Below, piece after piece: positions 1-9,943 of a DNA stretch of 33,525 nucleotides. A program made the translations under genes and the position numbers. Each line of letters begins with the position of its first letter. Position 1 is the stretch's first letter. The notes under the pieces are model-generated. The model saw nothing but the letters and a program-made list of their open reading frames with translations, had not been told where the DNA came from and searched no databases. Source of the DNA: Candidatus Ignatzschineria merdigallinarum (GTDB lineage Bacteria; Pseudomonadota; Gammaproteobacteria; Cardiobacteriales; Wohlfahrtiimonadaceae); the NCBI GenBank assembly GCA_019113305.1, contig DXHP01000070.1, positions 1 to 33,525 of the forward strand. The letters are read 5' to 3'.

Positions 1-618
1 ACAATAACATTCGCACAGAAAGATAGTGATGCACGCAACTATCAACCGCAATATTTTACCGCTGAAGAGTGGGATTTTATTAATGCCATAACGGACCAAT
101 TAATCCCTGAAGATGAATTAGGTGGCGGCGCTTTAATTGCCGGTGTTCCCGAGTTTATCGACCGCCAAATGCTCACAGACTTCGGCTCCGGCGAGCTCTT
201 TTATATGCACGGGCCCTATCACATTGATGCGCTACCGACATTGGGCTATCAAGAACAATATCCGCCCAATGAGCTATATCGTCATGCGATTCGCCAAATC
301 AATGCCTTTGTACAAGATCGTTATCAAAAGTCATTCGCTAAACTCGATGCAGATACTCAATTGCTTGTAATGCATGAGATGGAAGCGGGAACAATTCCCT
401 TAGAAGGCATCTCCTCTTCTACCACCTTCTTTAATCTCCTTTGGAAAAATACCCAAGAAGGTTTTCTATCAGATCCTAAATATGGCGGTAATAAAAATAT
501 GATTGGTTGGAAGCTGGTCGGATTCCCTGGCGCACGCGCCGACTTTATGGATTTCGTCGATCAACCTGGGGAAGTTTATCCTTATGGTCCTGTTGATATT
601 GCTGGAAAGAGAGGTTAA
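1..618 (+). CDS. Gluconate 2-dehydrogenase subunit 3-like protein (5' truncated by window)
   Basis: Frame 1 is open from base 1 (TITFAQKDSDARNYQPQYFTAEEWDFINAITDQLIPEDE...GGGALIAGVPEFIDRQ); small-subunit family features, and directly followed by the flavoprotein and cytochrome subunits. Confidence 0.85.
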   Translation, partial: TITFAQKDSDARNYQPQYFTAEEWDFINAITDQLIPEDELGGGALIAGVPEFIDRQMLTDFGSGELFYMHGPYHIDALPTLGYQEQYPPNELYRHAIRQINAFVQDRYQKSFAKLDADTQLLVMHEMEAGTIPLEGISSSTTFFNLLWKNTQEGFLSDPKYGGNKNMIGWKLVGFPGARADFMDFVDQPGEVYPYGPVDIAGKRG

Positions 619-621
619 TTC

Positions 622-2409
622 ATGCTTAATCAAACACCTTCAAAAACAATGCCAAAAACAGATGTCGTCGTGGTTGGACTCGGCTGGACAGGCTCCATTA
701 TGGCCAAAGAACTCACCGATGCCGGACTCAATGTCGTAGCACTTGAGCGCGGCGAACATCGAGCAACTTCAGAAGCAGCATCCTATCCTAGCGTTGCCGA
801 TGAACTCGCGTATGTGCAACGCTTTAAGCTCTTCCAACGCATGAAAAACAATACGGTAACGATTCGCTATGACCTGCATGATACAGCCGTACCTTACCGT
901 GAATTAGGTTCCTTTTATCTTGGAACAGATGTCGGCGGTTGTGGTTTCCACTGGAATGGGATGACTTGGCGCGCACTACGTGAGGACTTAAAAATCCGCA
1001 CAATGTATAGCGAAAAATATGGTGCTGACTTTATTCCTGAAGAGATGACGATTCAAGATTATCCCATGTCTTATGAAGATCTTGAGCCACATTTCACCAT
1101 GTTTGAAAATGTCTGCGGCACCTCAGGACAAGCGGGAAATCTTAACGGCAAAATTATTCCTGGGGGAAATCCCTTTGAAGCACCACGTTCGACAAACTAC
1201 CCTAATCCGCCTTTAAAAACGCTTTTCAGCGGTGCAATCTTCCAACAAGCGACCGAGAAATTAGGACTTCATCCTTTCCCTTTGCCGGCATCGAATGCTT
1301 CAGAACCAATTACCAATCCTTACGGCGTTCGCATCGGACCTTGTAACTATTGCGGCTACTGCGAGGATTTTGGTTGCTATATGTATTCCAAAGCCAGTCC
1401 TCAGGCTTGCGTATTACCAGCGCTCATTCCGAGCCCAAAATTTGAGCTTCGTACGCAATGTGAAGTGATCAAAGTCAACACCAATGATGCCGGCGATCAA
1501 GCAACAGGCGTAACGTATGTTGATCGCAATGGTGAACTCGTCTTTCAGCCAGCTGATATGGTACTGCTTTGCGCATTTCAGGTTCATAACGTGAAACTCT
1601 TACTCGTCTCGAATATTGGCAAGCCTTACAACCCGCATACTGGCGAAGGCGTTGTCGGTAAAAACTTTGCGTATCAATATTACACCTATGCCAATTTGTA
1701 CTACAAAGAAGGCTCGCAAAATAATCCATTTATCGGTGCCGGTGCTGCCGGAACCTGTATTGATGACTTTAACGGCTTAAATTTTGACCATCGTGAAGGG
1801 AACTTTATTGGCGGCGCTTATCTCACAGCGGCCAATGCTGGCGGTCGTCCGATTGCACAAGTCGGTACAGCCCCAGATGCCCCAAAATGGGGCAAGGGTT
1901 GGAAACAAGCTAAAAAAGAAGGATATCAACGCTCTTTTGGACTGTGGGCGCAAGGTTCCGTCATGTCATATAAGAATGCTTATATTGATCTTGATCCGAC
2001 TTATAAGGATGCTTGGGGTTTACCCCTTGCGAGAATGACTTTTGACTGGCACGAGAATGAGCTGCGCCAAGGAGCGTATATCGAAAAGCAATTTGAAAAG
2101 ATCTGCGAAGCGATGGGCGATAATCTCACCAGTTACTCGGTTTCAAAAACAGAAGGAAATTGGGATACTCGCGTCTATCAATCCACACACACAACCGGCG
2201 GTGCTATCACTGGCGATAGCCCAGATAACAGTGTGGTGAATAAATATATGCAATCGTGGGATGTGCCGAATCTCTTTGTCTATGGTGCCTGCGCTTTCCC
2301 GCAAAACATGGCTTATAACCCCACGGGGTTAATTGGTGCGCTCACTTACTACTCTGTCTCCGAGATTAAAGCGCGTTATCTTCAAAATCCTGGTCCCCTC
2401 GTCAAATAA
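622..2409 (+). CDS. GMC-family FAD-dependent oxidoreductase, gluconate 2-dehydrogenase flavoprotein-like subunit
   Basis: N-terminal dinucleotide-binding motif VVVVGLGWTGSIMAKEL...ALERG; C-terminal GMC-like THTTGGAITGDSPDNSVVNKYMQSWDVPNLFVYGACAFPQN; operon context. Confidence 0.9.
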   Translation: MLNQTPSKTMPKTDVVVVGLGWTGSIMAKELTDAGLNVVALERGEHRATSEAASYPSVADELAYVQRFKLFQRMKNNTVTIRYDLHDTAVPYRELGSFYLGTDVGGCGFHWNGMTWRALREDLKIRTMYSEKYGADFIPEEMTIQDYPMSYEDLEPHFTMFENVCGTSGQAGNLNGKIIPGGNPFEAPRSTNYPNPPLKTLFSGAIFQQATEKLGLHPFPLPASNASEPITNPYGVRIGPCNYCGYCEDFGCYMYSKASPQACVLPALIPSPKFELRTQCEVIKVNTNDAGDQATGVTYVDRNGELVFQPADMVLLCAFQVHNVKLLLVSNIGKPYNPHTGEGVVGKNFAYQYYTYANLYYKEGSQNNPFIGAGAAGTCIDDFNGLNFDHREGNFIGGAYLTAANAGGRPIAQVGTAPDAPKWGKGWKQAKKEGYQRSFGLWAQGSVMSYKNAYIDLDPTYKDAWGLPLARMTFDWHENELRQGAYIEKQFEKICEAMGDNLTSYSVSKTEGNWDTRVYQSTHTTGGAITGDSPDNSVVNKYMQSWDVPNLFVYGACAFPQNMAYNPTGLIGALTYYSVSEIKARYLQNPGPLVK

Positions 2410-2424
2410 GGAGAAACTATTATT

Positions 2425-3747
2425 ATGAAATCTATTATTTCTCGCTCACTCGTGACAATCATTGGTTTGGGGATTATTGGCGCTGTTGGATTAAACTTCT
2501 ATAAAGGTCCAACTTCCACAATGCCGGCAATTAGCGAAACACCTGCTCCTGAACTCATTCAAAAGGGAGAATATTTAGCGCGGCTTGGGGATTGTACCTC
2601 TTGCCATACTAGTGATCCGCAAGCACCATTTGCCGGAGGCATTCCTTTTGATCTTCCCATCGGTACGCTCTACTCGCCCAATATCACACCCGATAAGCAA
2701 GATGGTATTGGTCATTACACCTTAGAAGATTTCGATAATGCCGTTCGTTATGGAATTCGCAAAGATGGGAAGTCTCTCTATCCGGCAATGCCATTTCCGG
2801 ATTATGCCGTCATTACCGAAGAAGATATCGCCGCACTTTATGCCTACTTCATGCATGGCGTGAAACCCGCAGCAATTGAAAGAACACCGGAAAAGATCGT
2901 TTGGCCACTCTCAATGCGTTGGCCGCTCACTGCTTGGCGTCTAATGTTTGCACCAACACCACATGACTTTGATACCCAAAAATATGCCGACCCTGAAATC
3001 GCTCGAGGCGCCTATTTAGTACAAGGTTTAGGTCATTGTAGTAGTTGTCATACTCCTAGAGGAATAGCGCTCAACGAAGAAGCGTATGATGAATCGAATC
3101 CTAAATTCTTAATGGGTAGCAATGTGCCTGTTGATGGTTGGATGCCCATCAACCTTCGTAGTGACGATATTACCGGTCTTGGTCGAATTTCTATAGATGA
3201 TTTAGCAACCTTACTCTGGACTGGCAGAAGCGAGCATAATGCCGTTTTTGGAGGCATGCGTGAAGTTGTCGATAACTCCCTGCAATATGCGACCAAAGAA
3301 GATATTACCGCCATGGCGAAATATTTAAAAACATTGCCGCCAGTAAATCCTAACAATCCGCCATTCATCTATAATGAAGCAACACATAAAGCACTCGCTT
3401 CCGGTGATGATGCTGCTCGTGGCGCAGCGGTTTATCTAGATTCTTGCGCTGCGTGCCATAGAACCGATGGTTTAGGGTATGCGCAAGTTTTCCCAGCACT
3501 TGCCGGAAATCCTGCAGTCCAAGATCCAAGCCCACTATCGATTATTAAGATCATCACGCATGGCAGCTCGCTACATGGCACCCAAAATGCCAATACAACA
3601 TTTGTGATGCCGGATGAATTTAAAACACGCTTGAGTGAGCAAGAGGTGGCAGATGTTGCAACCTTCATTCGTACAAGTTGGGGCAATCAAGGACTTCCTG
3701 TTTCCACTGATGAGGTGAAAAAGTCCTTAGAAACAGAAGGATTGTAA
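2425..3747 (+). CDS. Tri-haem cytochrome c subunit of a membrane-bound dehydrogenase (gluconate/alcohol dehydrogenase type)
   Basis: Three CXXCH motifs (CTSCH, CSSCH, CAACH), N-terminal membrane anchor/signal, third gene of the dehydrogenase cluster. Confidence 0.9.
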   Translation: MKSIISRSLVTIIGLGIIGAVGLNFYKGPTSTMPAISETPAPELIQKGEYLARLGDCTSCHTSDPQAPFAGGIPFDLPIGTLYSPNITPDKQDGIGHYTLEDFDNAVRYGIRKDGKSLYPAMPFPDYAVITEEDIAALYAYFMHGVKPAAIERTPEKIVWPLSMRWPLTAWRLMFAPTPHDFDTQKYADPEIARGAYLVQGLGHCSSCHTPRGIALNEEAYDESNPKFLMGSNVPVDGWMPINLRSDDITGLGRISIDDLATLLWTGRSEHNAVFGGMREVVDNSLQYATKEDITAMAKYLKTLPPVNPNNPPFIYNEATHKALASGDDAARGAAVYLDSCAACHRTDGLGYAQVFPALAGNPAVQDPSPLSIIKIITHGSSLHGTQNANTTFVMPDEFKTRLSEQEVADVATFIRTSWGNQGLPVSTDEVKKSLETEGL

Positions 3748-3801
3748 AGGATTGATCGCTTGCCTATTCAGTGTAAGATTTTCATCCAAGATTATCTCAT
3801 C

Positions 3802-3832
3802 AACAGGTTCTATCCCCATGATAGAACCTGTT
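3802..3832 (+). terminator. Perfect 13-bp hairpin downstream of the dehydrogenase operon (no U-tract)
   Basis: AACAGGTTCTATC-CCCAT-GATAGAACCTGTT, 54 nt after the stop codon. Confidence 0.5.
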
Positions 3833-3932
3833 CAGAACATGAGAATAGTCATTAATGATTATATTAAAGCTTTCTGGCCAATCTTAATCAAAATAATTAT
3901 TTACAAAACTTGTTAAATATACTTTTTTATGT

Positions 3933-3972
3933 AAAATCAAAATCGCTGAGATGATTCAGCGATTTTGATTTT
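3933..3972. terminator. Perfect 17-bp inverted repeat, probable terminator-like or regulatory hairpin
   Basis: AAAATCAAAATCGCTGA-GATGAT-TCAGCGATTTTGATTTT; A-rich left end and T-rich right end. Confidence 0.6.
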
Positions 3973-4147
3973 TAATCTTTAGTGAAGATTAAGGATAATA
4001 AAAAACCTCTCTCAAAACATCATTATTAGCTAATAAACCGTCATTAAAACGAATGGGCTGTAAAGAAGGATAACGAGCAATATATTATCTTTTTACATCT
4101 TATAAATCTTCTTCATTCATTATGCGAAACTCCTATAGGTCATCCAT

Positions 4148-5044
4148 ATGAAAAAAAACATCCTAAAAACACTTCGCTTGATGCCGCTGGTGATTGCGCT
4201 CTTTATCCTCTCCGGATGTGATCTCGCACTATTTAATCCTAAAGGTGAAATTGCGGAATATGAGAAATGGTTGGTCATTGCCAGTGCTGCCATTATGCTT
4301 ATTGTGATTATTCCTTGTATTATCATGGCGATCGTTTTCCCATGGTGGTTTAGAGAATCCAATAAAAAAGCGAATTATAAGCCAGAATGGAATGAGTCAA
4401 AAACCCTCGAGAAATATATGTGGGGCGTGCCGATTCTGATCACTATTATCTTGGCATTTATGGTTGTGCAGAGCACGATTGACCTCAATCCCAAAAAACC
4501 GATCGAATCTGACAATGAAGAACTGGTCATTGAAGTCGTTTCTATGGATTGGCAATGGCTCTTTATCTACCCTGAAGAGAATATTGCAAGCATCAATGCA
4601 CTGCATGTACCTGTCGATCGCCCACTTAAGTTCAAGCTGACATCACAAACAGTGATGAACGCTTTCTTCATCCCACAAATCGGCACACAGCTCGATGTAA
4701 TGTCCGGCATGGAGAATATCCTCTACCTCATTATTAATGAAGAAGGAACGTATCAAGGGGCTTCTTACGGATTCAGCGGCGCCGGATACTCTGATATGAA
4801 ATTCAAAGTTACCGCCGTTTCAGATACCGACTTTGCAAGCTGGGTTTCCACACAGCAAGCGAATAGTCACAATCCATTGAATTGGGATAAGTATCAAGCG
4901 TTCGTCAAAGAACAGCCGATCAATGCACCCGAACAATATTTCCACCCTGTGGAACCAAGACTTTATCTGAAAGTCATTGCCCAATTTATCGACCTAGATG
5001 AAGTGTCAGAGCATATGCAACACGCTTCACCTTCTAGCCACTAA
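4148..5044 (+). CDS. cyoA: Cytochrome bo3 ubiquinol oxidase subunit II
   Basis: Lipobox LSGC, two TM segments, COX2-like domain (VVSMDWQWLFIYPEENIASIN), followed by cyoBCDE. Confidence 0.95.
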   Translation: MKKNILKTLRLMPLVIALFILSGCDLALFNPKGEIAEYEKWLVIASAAIMLIVIIPCIIMAIVFPWWFRESNKKANYKPEWNESKTLEKYMWGVPILITIILAFMVVQSTIDLNPKKPIESDNEELVIEVVSMDWQWLFIYPEENIASINALHVPVDRPLKFKLTSQTVMNAFFIPQIGTQLDVMSGMENILYLIINEEGTYQGASYGFSGAGYSDMKFKVTAVSDTDFASWVSTQQANSHNPLNWDKYQAFVKEQPINAPEQYFHPVEPRLYLKVIAQFIDLDEVSEHMQHASPSSH

Positions 5045-5056
5045 AAGGAACTTCTC

Positions 5057-7063
5057 ATGTTTGGAAAACTAACACTCGATAGTATCCCTTGGAGCCATCC
5101 GATTCCCCTCGCGGCTTTTGGATTTATTATCCTCATTGTGTTGCTCGTTCTTGCGACCATTACCTTTACCAAAAGATGGAAGTGGCTTTGGCAAAACTGG
5201 TTAACCACCACCGATCATAAACGCATTGGTATTATCTATATTGTCGTCGCAATTATTATGCTACTGCGAGGATTTGCCGATGCCATCATGATGCGCTCAC
5301 AAATGGCATTAGCCTCTACCGGCGATCAAGTGGGTTATCTGCCACCAGAACATTATGATCAGATCTTCTCAGCGCACGGCGTCATTATGATCTTCTTCAT
5401 GGCAACACCGTTCTTGATTGGTTTAATGAATATTGTCGTCCCACTACAACTTGGTCGCCGAGATGTGGCATTTCCGGTTCTCAATGCCGTGAGTATCTGG
5501 CTCACTGTTGCCGGCGCGATCTTAATCAATCTATCGCTAGGTATCGGTGAGTTTGCTAAAACGGGTTGGGTTGCCTATTCGCCACTGTCCGAGGCACTTT
5601 ATAGCCCAAGCGTTGGCGTGGATTACTACATTTGGAGTATTCAGATATCCGGCCTCGGTACAACGCTTGCCGCCCTCAATATGTTTGTGACTATTCTTAA
5701 AGTGAGAGCGCCGGGCATGAAGATGTTTGATATGCCGCTATTTACGTGGTCAACATTCTGTACTTCGATCTTAATTTTAGCAGTATTCCCAATCTTAACA
5801 GCAACCATGATCTTGCTTGCGCTTGACCGTTATTTAGGATTTGAGATCTTCACAAATACCATCGGCGGCGGTAGCCAGATGATGTATGTGAATCTCATCT
5901 GGGCTTGGGGTCATCCGGAAGTTTACATCTTAATTTTACCGGCATTTGGAATCTTCTCAGAAGTCGTTTCAACCTTTGCTCGTAAATATCTCTTTGGTTA
6001 TAAAGCGTTAGTTTGGGCTATTATTGCGATTCTCTTCATGTCACTAACCGTTTGGCTACATCACTTCTTTACGATGGGTGCTGGCGTGAATGTCAACGCA
6101 TTCTTCGGAATTACTACGATGCTAATCGCGATTCCGACCGGCGTAAAAGTCTTTAACTGGCTCTTTACGCTCTACCGCGGTCAAATCAAAATGGATGTCC
6201 CAATGCTCTATGCTGTTGGCTTCCTCATTCTGTTTGTTCTCGGCGGTATGACCGGCGTCATGCTTGCGATTCCCGGCGTCAACTATGCGGTGCATAATAC
6301 TGAGTTCGTTGTCGCACACTTCCATAACACCATTATCGGTGGTGTCGTGTTTGGGGCGCTCGCAGGATACAATTACTGGTTCCCGAAAGCATTTGGCTTC
6401 AGACTTCATAAAGGCTGGGGCTATGCCACTTTCTGGCTCTGGTTCTTAGGATTCTTGGTAGCCTTTGTCCCGCTCTATATCGTAGGATTTGATGGTATGC
6501 CACGCCGTATCAGCCAAAACATCGATCTTCGTTATGGACCTTATCTCGTCGTTGCCTTCTTCGGGGCGGTGATGATCTTCTGCGGCATTATCTCAATCTT
6601 GATCCAGCTCTTCGTAAGTATCAAGCAACGTGAGAAACTGCGCGATGTCACTGGCGACTTATGGAATGCAAGAACACTCGAATGGTCGATCCCTTCTCCA
6701 CCACCAGCTTATAACTTTGCCTCAATTCCGACCGTCGATGATATCGATATGTTCTGGAAAGAGAAGCAGGAAGGTACCGCTTATAATCCACAGCGTCAAT
6801 ATGAAGATATCTATGTTCCAAAAAATACGGCTCTTGGCTTTGTTTCCGGCGGCGTATTAGCAGGTTTACTCTCATTTGCTCTAGTTTGGAGTATCTGGTG
6901 GATGGCTATTCTCTTCTTTGGTGCGGCAATCATCTTCTGGATTATCGAAAGCTTTAGAGAACATCCTGAAACATTAATTCCAAAAGCAGAAGTTCAAGCA
7001 AGAGATCAGGAATTTTTACAAACTGTGAAACAGCAACAACTTAAACAAGGAGAACTCGCATGA
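5057..7063 (+). CDS. cyoB: Cytochrome bo3 ubiquinol oxidase subunit I
   Basis: Haem-copper oxidase motifs (WAWGHPEVYILILPAFGIFSEVV, HHFFTMG, HFHNTIIGG), 668 aa. Confidence 0.97.
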   Translation: MFGKLTLDSIPWSHPIPLAAFGFIILIVLLVLATITFTKRWKWLWQNWLTTTDHKRIGIIYIVVAIIMLLRGFADAIMMRSQMALASTGDQVGYLPPEHYDQIFSAHGVIMIFFMATPFLIGLMNIVVPLQLGRRDVAFPVLNAVSIWLTVAGAILINLSLGIGEFAKTGWVAYSPLSEALYSPSVGVDYYIWSIQISGLGTTLAALNMFVTILKVRAPGMKMFDMPLFTWSTFCTSILILAVFPILTATMILLALDRYLGFEIFTNTIGGGSQMMYVNLIWAWGHPEVYILILPAFGIFSEVVSTFARKYLFGYKALVWAIIAILFMSLTVWLHHFFTMGAGVNVNAFFGITTMLIAIPTGVKVFNWLFTLYRGQIKMDVPMLYAVGFLILFVLGGMTGVMLAIPGVNYAVHNTEFVVAHFHNTIIGGVVFGALAGYNYWFPKAFGFRLHKGWGYATFWLWFLGFLVAFVPLYIVGFDGMPRRISQNIDLRYGPYLVVAFFGAVMIFCGIISILIQLFVSIKQREKLRDVTGDLWNARTLEWSIPSPPPAYNFASIPTVDDIDMFWKEKQEGTAYNPQRQYEDIYVPKNTALGFVSGGVLAGLLSFALVWSIWWMAILFFGAAIIFWIIESFREHPETLIPKAEVQARDQEFLQTVKQQQLKQGELA

Positions 7064-7668
7064 CACAAGCATTGAGTCACCCTGATATCAAACAATTACA
7101 AGAAGAAGAGAGTGCCAATAATAAGATCTTTGGCTTTTGGATCTATCTGATGGCAGATGCCATTATCTTTGGCACGTTCTTTGCGGTTTTTGTGGTTCTC
7201 ATGAAGAACACAACTTTAGGTCATACACCGCAATCGCTCTTCGACCTCAATAATGCCTTTGCCGAAACGATGGCGCTACTCACCAGTAGCTTAACCTGTG
7301 GATTGGCAATGCTCTCATTAAGACAAGGTCATATTAAAAAAACGATCTTCCTCTTACTGATCACCTTTGTCTTAGGCGGCATTTTCTTAACCTTGGAGAT
7401 CAAAGAGTTCTTGGGTTTCATCGCCATTGGTGCAACGCCGCAAAGTAGTGGTTTCCTCTCTGGGTTCTTCTCTTTAGTCGGATTACACGGCGCGCACTTA
7501 ACGATTGGCATGGTTTGGATGCTTGTGATGATGGCACAATTAGCATTTAAAGGCTCAACATTAGAAACCCGCACGCGCATGAAGCTCTTTAGTCTTTTCT
7601 GGCATTTCCTCGATATTATCTGGATCTGTATCTTCTCGATCGTTTATCTAATGGGAGTATCATTATGA
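7060..7668 (+). CDS. cyoC: Cytochrome bo3 ubiquinol oxidase subunit III
   Basis: COX3-like (FWIYLMADAIIFGTFFAVF; LHGAHLTIGMVWM); ATGA overlap with cyoB. Confidence 0.95.
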   Translation: MTQALSHPDIKQLQEEESANNKIFGFWIYLMADAIIFGTFFAVFVVLMKNTTLGHTPQSLFDLNNAFAETMALLTSSLTCGLAMLSLRQGHIKKTIFLLLITFVLGGIFLTLEIKEFLGFIAIGATPQSSGFLSGFFSLVGLHGAHLTIGMVWMLVMMAQLAFKGSTLETRTRMKLFSLFWHFLDIIWICIFSIVYLMGVSL

Positions 7669-8000
7669 TCAATCATACACAAAGCCCCAAACGAGAACTT
7701 CTCGATTATTTTGTAGGATATGGACTATCGATCATCCTGACGCTCATCGCGTTTGGAATGGTGGTTTATCTGCGAGATCACTTTTCAATCGGTGTATTAG
7801 CCTCAATTCTCGCAGTCTGTGCGATTGCGCAAATCTTCGTCCAAATCATCTATTTTCTGCATATTCACAAAGGCGATAATGATGGATGGAATATCGCTTC
7901 CCTCTTATTTACCGGCATTATCTTACTGATGGTCGTTGGTGGATCGGGCTGGGTAATGTTCTATCTGCATATGAATATGATGCCGGAACTTCCATTGTAA
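7665..8000 (+). CDS. cyoD: Cytochrome bo3 ubiquinol oxidase subunit IV
   Basis: 111 aa, three TM segments, ATGA overlap with cyoC, operon position. Confidence 0.93.
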   Translation: MINHTQSPKRELLDYFVGYGLSIILTLIAFGMVVYLRDHFSIGVLASILAVCAIAQIFVQIIYFLHIHKGDNDGWNIASLLFTGIILLMVVGGSGWVMFYLHMNMMPELPL

Positions 8001-8037
8001 GATGGACTTTCCTCTCTCAATATTCCTGACTAAATAG

Positions 8038-8937
8038 ATGATAATGCAATATTCTCGCAAATACCGTTTGAGCCCTTTTTTAAAACTCATTAAGCACGGG
8101 ATTATCCTCGGAAATCTCGTGCCGGTTATTGCCGGCTTTATCTTGGCATTAACACCACAAAATAGCAGCACTATCAGTGCCTTACTATTTGCGATTATCG
8201 GCACCTTATTCGTTATCGCTAGTGCAACGATCACCAATAATATTATTGATCGTGATATCGATGAAGTCATGCGCCGTACGCAAAATCGTCCACTTGTTAA
8301 TGGCGATATCTCTCTTGCATGCGCCACAATATTGGCGCTGGTTTTTGCACTGCTGGGTTTTGGAATCCTCTATCTTCAAGTCAATATTCTTGCCGGCAAT
8401 ATCGCGCTAATTGGCTTTATCGATTATGTCATTCTCTATTCGTTACTCTTTAAGCGCCATTCCACATTGAGTATTTTGGTCGGCAGTATTTCAGGGGCAA
8501 CACCGCCATTAATCGGTTATGTCGCAGCTTCTAATCAACTGTCATGGGATATTCTCTATCTCTTTATCATCTTTGCTTCTTGGCAGATTGCGCATTCTTA
8601 TGCAATAGCAATGTATCGAGAGCAGGATTATAGCGCCGCCAATATTCCGATGCCATCACGGTTTTTTTCGCTCAAAATGAATCAATGCCGTGTCGTTGGC
8701 TATATCTTACTAATGCTCATCGCCACGATCTTTCTTGTTTGGCAGAGCTTCAATTTCATCATCTTGCAGCTACTAACGGTTATATTCATCACTAGTTGGT
8801 TATTGAGTGCCATTAAACCTATTCATATAGCACCCGAACGCTGGGGGAAAAAGCAGTTTATCAATTCACTCGGCATTATTATGGGATTATGCACGCTCAT
8901 TATGATTGATCACGGTTTACCACTTTTATTCGCTTAA
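8038..8937 (+). CDS. cyoE: Protohaem IX farnesyltransferase
   Basis: UbiA-family motif NNIIDRDIDEVMRRTQNRPL, multiple TM segments, end of the cyo operon. Confidence 0.95.
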   Translation: MIMQYSRKYRLSPFLKLIKHGIILGNLVPVIAGFILALTPQNSSTISALLFAIIGTLFVIASATITNNIIDRDIDEVMRRTQNRPLVNGDISLACATILALVFALLGFGILYLQVNILAGNIALIGFIDYVILYSLLFKRHSTLSILVGSISGATPPLIGYVAASNQLSWDILYLFIIFASWQIAHSYAIAMYREQDYSAANIPMPSRFFSLKMNQCRVVGYILLMLIATIFLVWQSFNFIILQLLTVIFITSWLLSAIKPIHIAPERWGKKQFINSLGIIMGLCTLIMIDHGLPLLFA

Positions 8938-8952
8938 ACTGCCATTTCACAT

Positions 8953-9026
8953 TATCGTCATTTTGGTTTAAAAAGCGCTTTTATAACTGCTGATGCGGGA
9001 TTGCTAAAAATAGTGCAACCATTCTA
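8953..9026 (+). repeat. Interspersed intergenic repeat, copy A (5' half only)
   Basis: TATCGTCATTTTGGTTTAAAAAGCGCTTTTATAACTGCTGATGCGGGATTGCTAAAAATAGTGCAACCATTCT; closely matches copy C2 (TTTAAAAAGCGCT..TTTAACTGCTAGCGCGGGATTGCTAAAAAGCGTGCAACCAT). Confidence 0.8.
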
Positions 9027-9144
9027 ACAATCTGCTGATTCTCCCCTTTTTTCTGCGATTTCGTGCTAGTATAAATTTTGACCCTTTTAAAAAAATCAGC
9101 TAAAAATAATCAGCCTACAAGGCATATTAATCACAATAAGATCG

Positions 9145-9909
9145 GTGGAGATCATCATGAATATTTTAATTACCGGCGCATCTTCTGGCTTTGGATTGGA
9201 AGCGGCAAAACTCTTTATTCAACACGGACATACCGTCATTGGGCTCGCTCGCCGTCATGATAAACTAATGGAACTCAAAGCATCACTTGGCGAAAACATC
9301 TATCCATTAACGGCGGATCTCCAAAACCTAAAATCGATCAAAGAAGGTTTTGAAAATCTCCCTGAACCTTTTGATCAAATTGATGTCTTAATTAATAATG
9401 CCGGATTGGCACTCAATCTCAAACCAACGTTTGATGTGGATTTTCAAGATATGCAAACCATGATTGATGTGAATATTCGCGGATTAACCTACATGACGCA
9501 TCTGGTATTACCACAAATGATTGAGCGCAATGATGGATATATCATTAATCTCAGCTCCACTGCCGGCAATTATGCCTATTATGGTTCCAATATCTATGGT
9601 CCGACCAAGGCCTTTGTCACAAGCTTCTCACAAAATCTTCGTGCAGATTTAATTGGGAAGAATATTCGTGTTACCAACGTAGAACCTGGGCTTTGTAGTG
9701 AAACAGAATTCTCCAATGTTCGCTTTAAAGGCGATGATGAAAAAGCTGCTTCTGTCTATGCCGATGTGGAAGCCGTAACCGGCAAAGAGATCGCCGATAT
9801 CCTCTACTGGCTGACAACTCAACCAAAGCATCTCAACGTTAATCGCATTGAAATTATGCCAACGATGCAAACCTTTGCCGGGCTGACAGTTCATAAAGAC
9901 CCAAAATAA
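9145..9909 (+). CDS. ydfG: SDR family NAD(P)-dependent oxidoreductase, YdfG-like
   Basis: Start at MNILITGASSGFG (ATG at 9157 with GGTGGAG upstream is the likely true start); NNAG, YxxxK (YGPTK), EPGL..TEFSNVRFKGDDEKA as in YdfG. Confidence 0.85.
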   Translation: MEIIMNILITGASSGFGLEAAKLFIQHGHTVIGLARRHDKLMELKASLGENIYPLTADLQNLKSIKEGFENLPEPFDQIDVLINNAGLALNLKPTFDVDFQDMQTMIDVNIRGLTYMTHLVLPQMIERNDGYIINLSSTAGNYAYYGSNIYGPTKAFVTSFSQNLRADLIGKNIRVTNVEPGLCSETEFSNVRFKGDDEKAASVYADVEAVTGKEIADILYWLTTQPKHLNVNRIEIMPTMQTFAGLTVHKDPK

Positions 9910-9943
9910 ATTTCCGGCAATCAACCGCCGTAAAAGCGTAAAC

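Noticed and set aside
1475-1729. Antisense ORF inside the GMC oxidoreductase gene, and similar shadow ORFs throughout (e.g. 3048-3368, 6122-6409, 18813-19274, 20652-20966, 32177-32410)
   Set aside because: All lie opposite well-supported coding genes, with low-complexity or atypical composition and no independent RBS or operon context.
2409-2425. Possible frameshift between the flavoprotein and cytochrome subunits
   Set aside because: The gap carries an AAGGAGAA RBS and a new ATG; both proteins have normal ends, so this is a regular operon junction.
7923-8327. 134-aa minus-strand ORF across the cyoD-cyoE junction
   Set aside because: Antisense to conserved cyoD/cyoE coding sequence; translation has no recognisable features.
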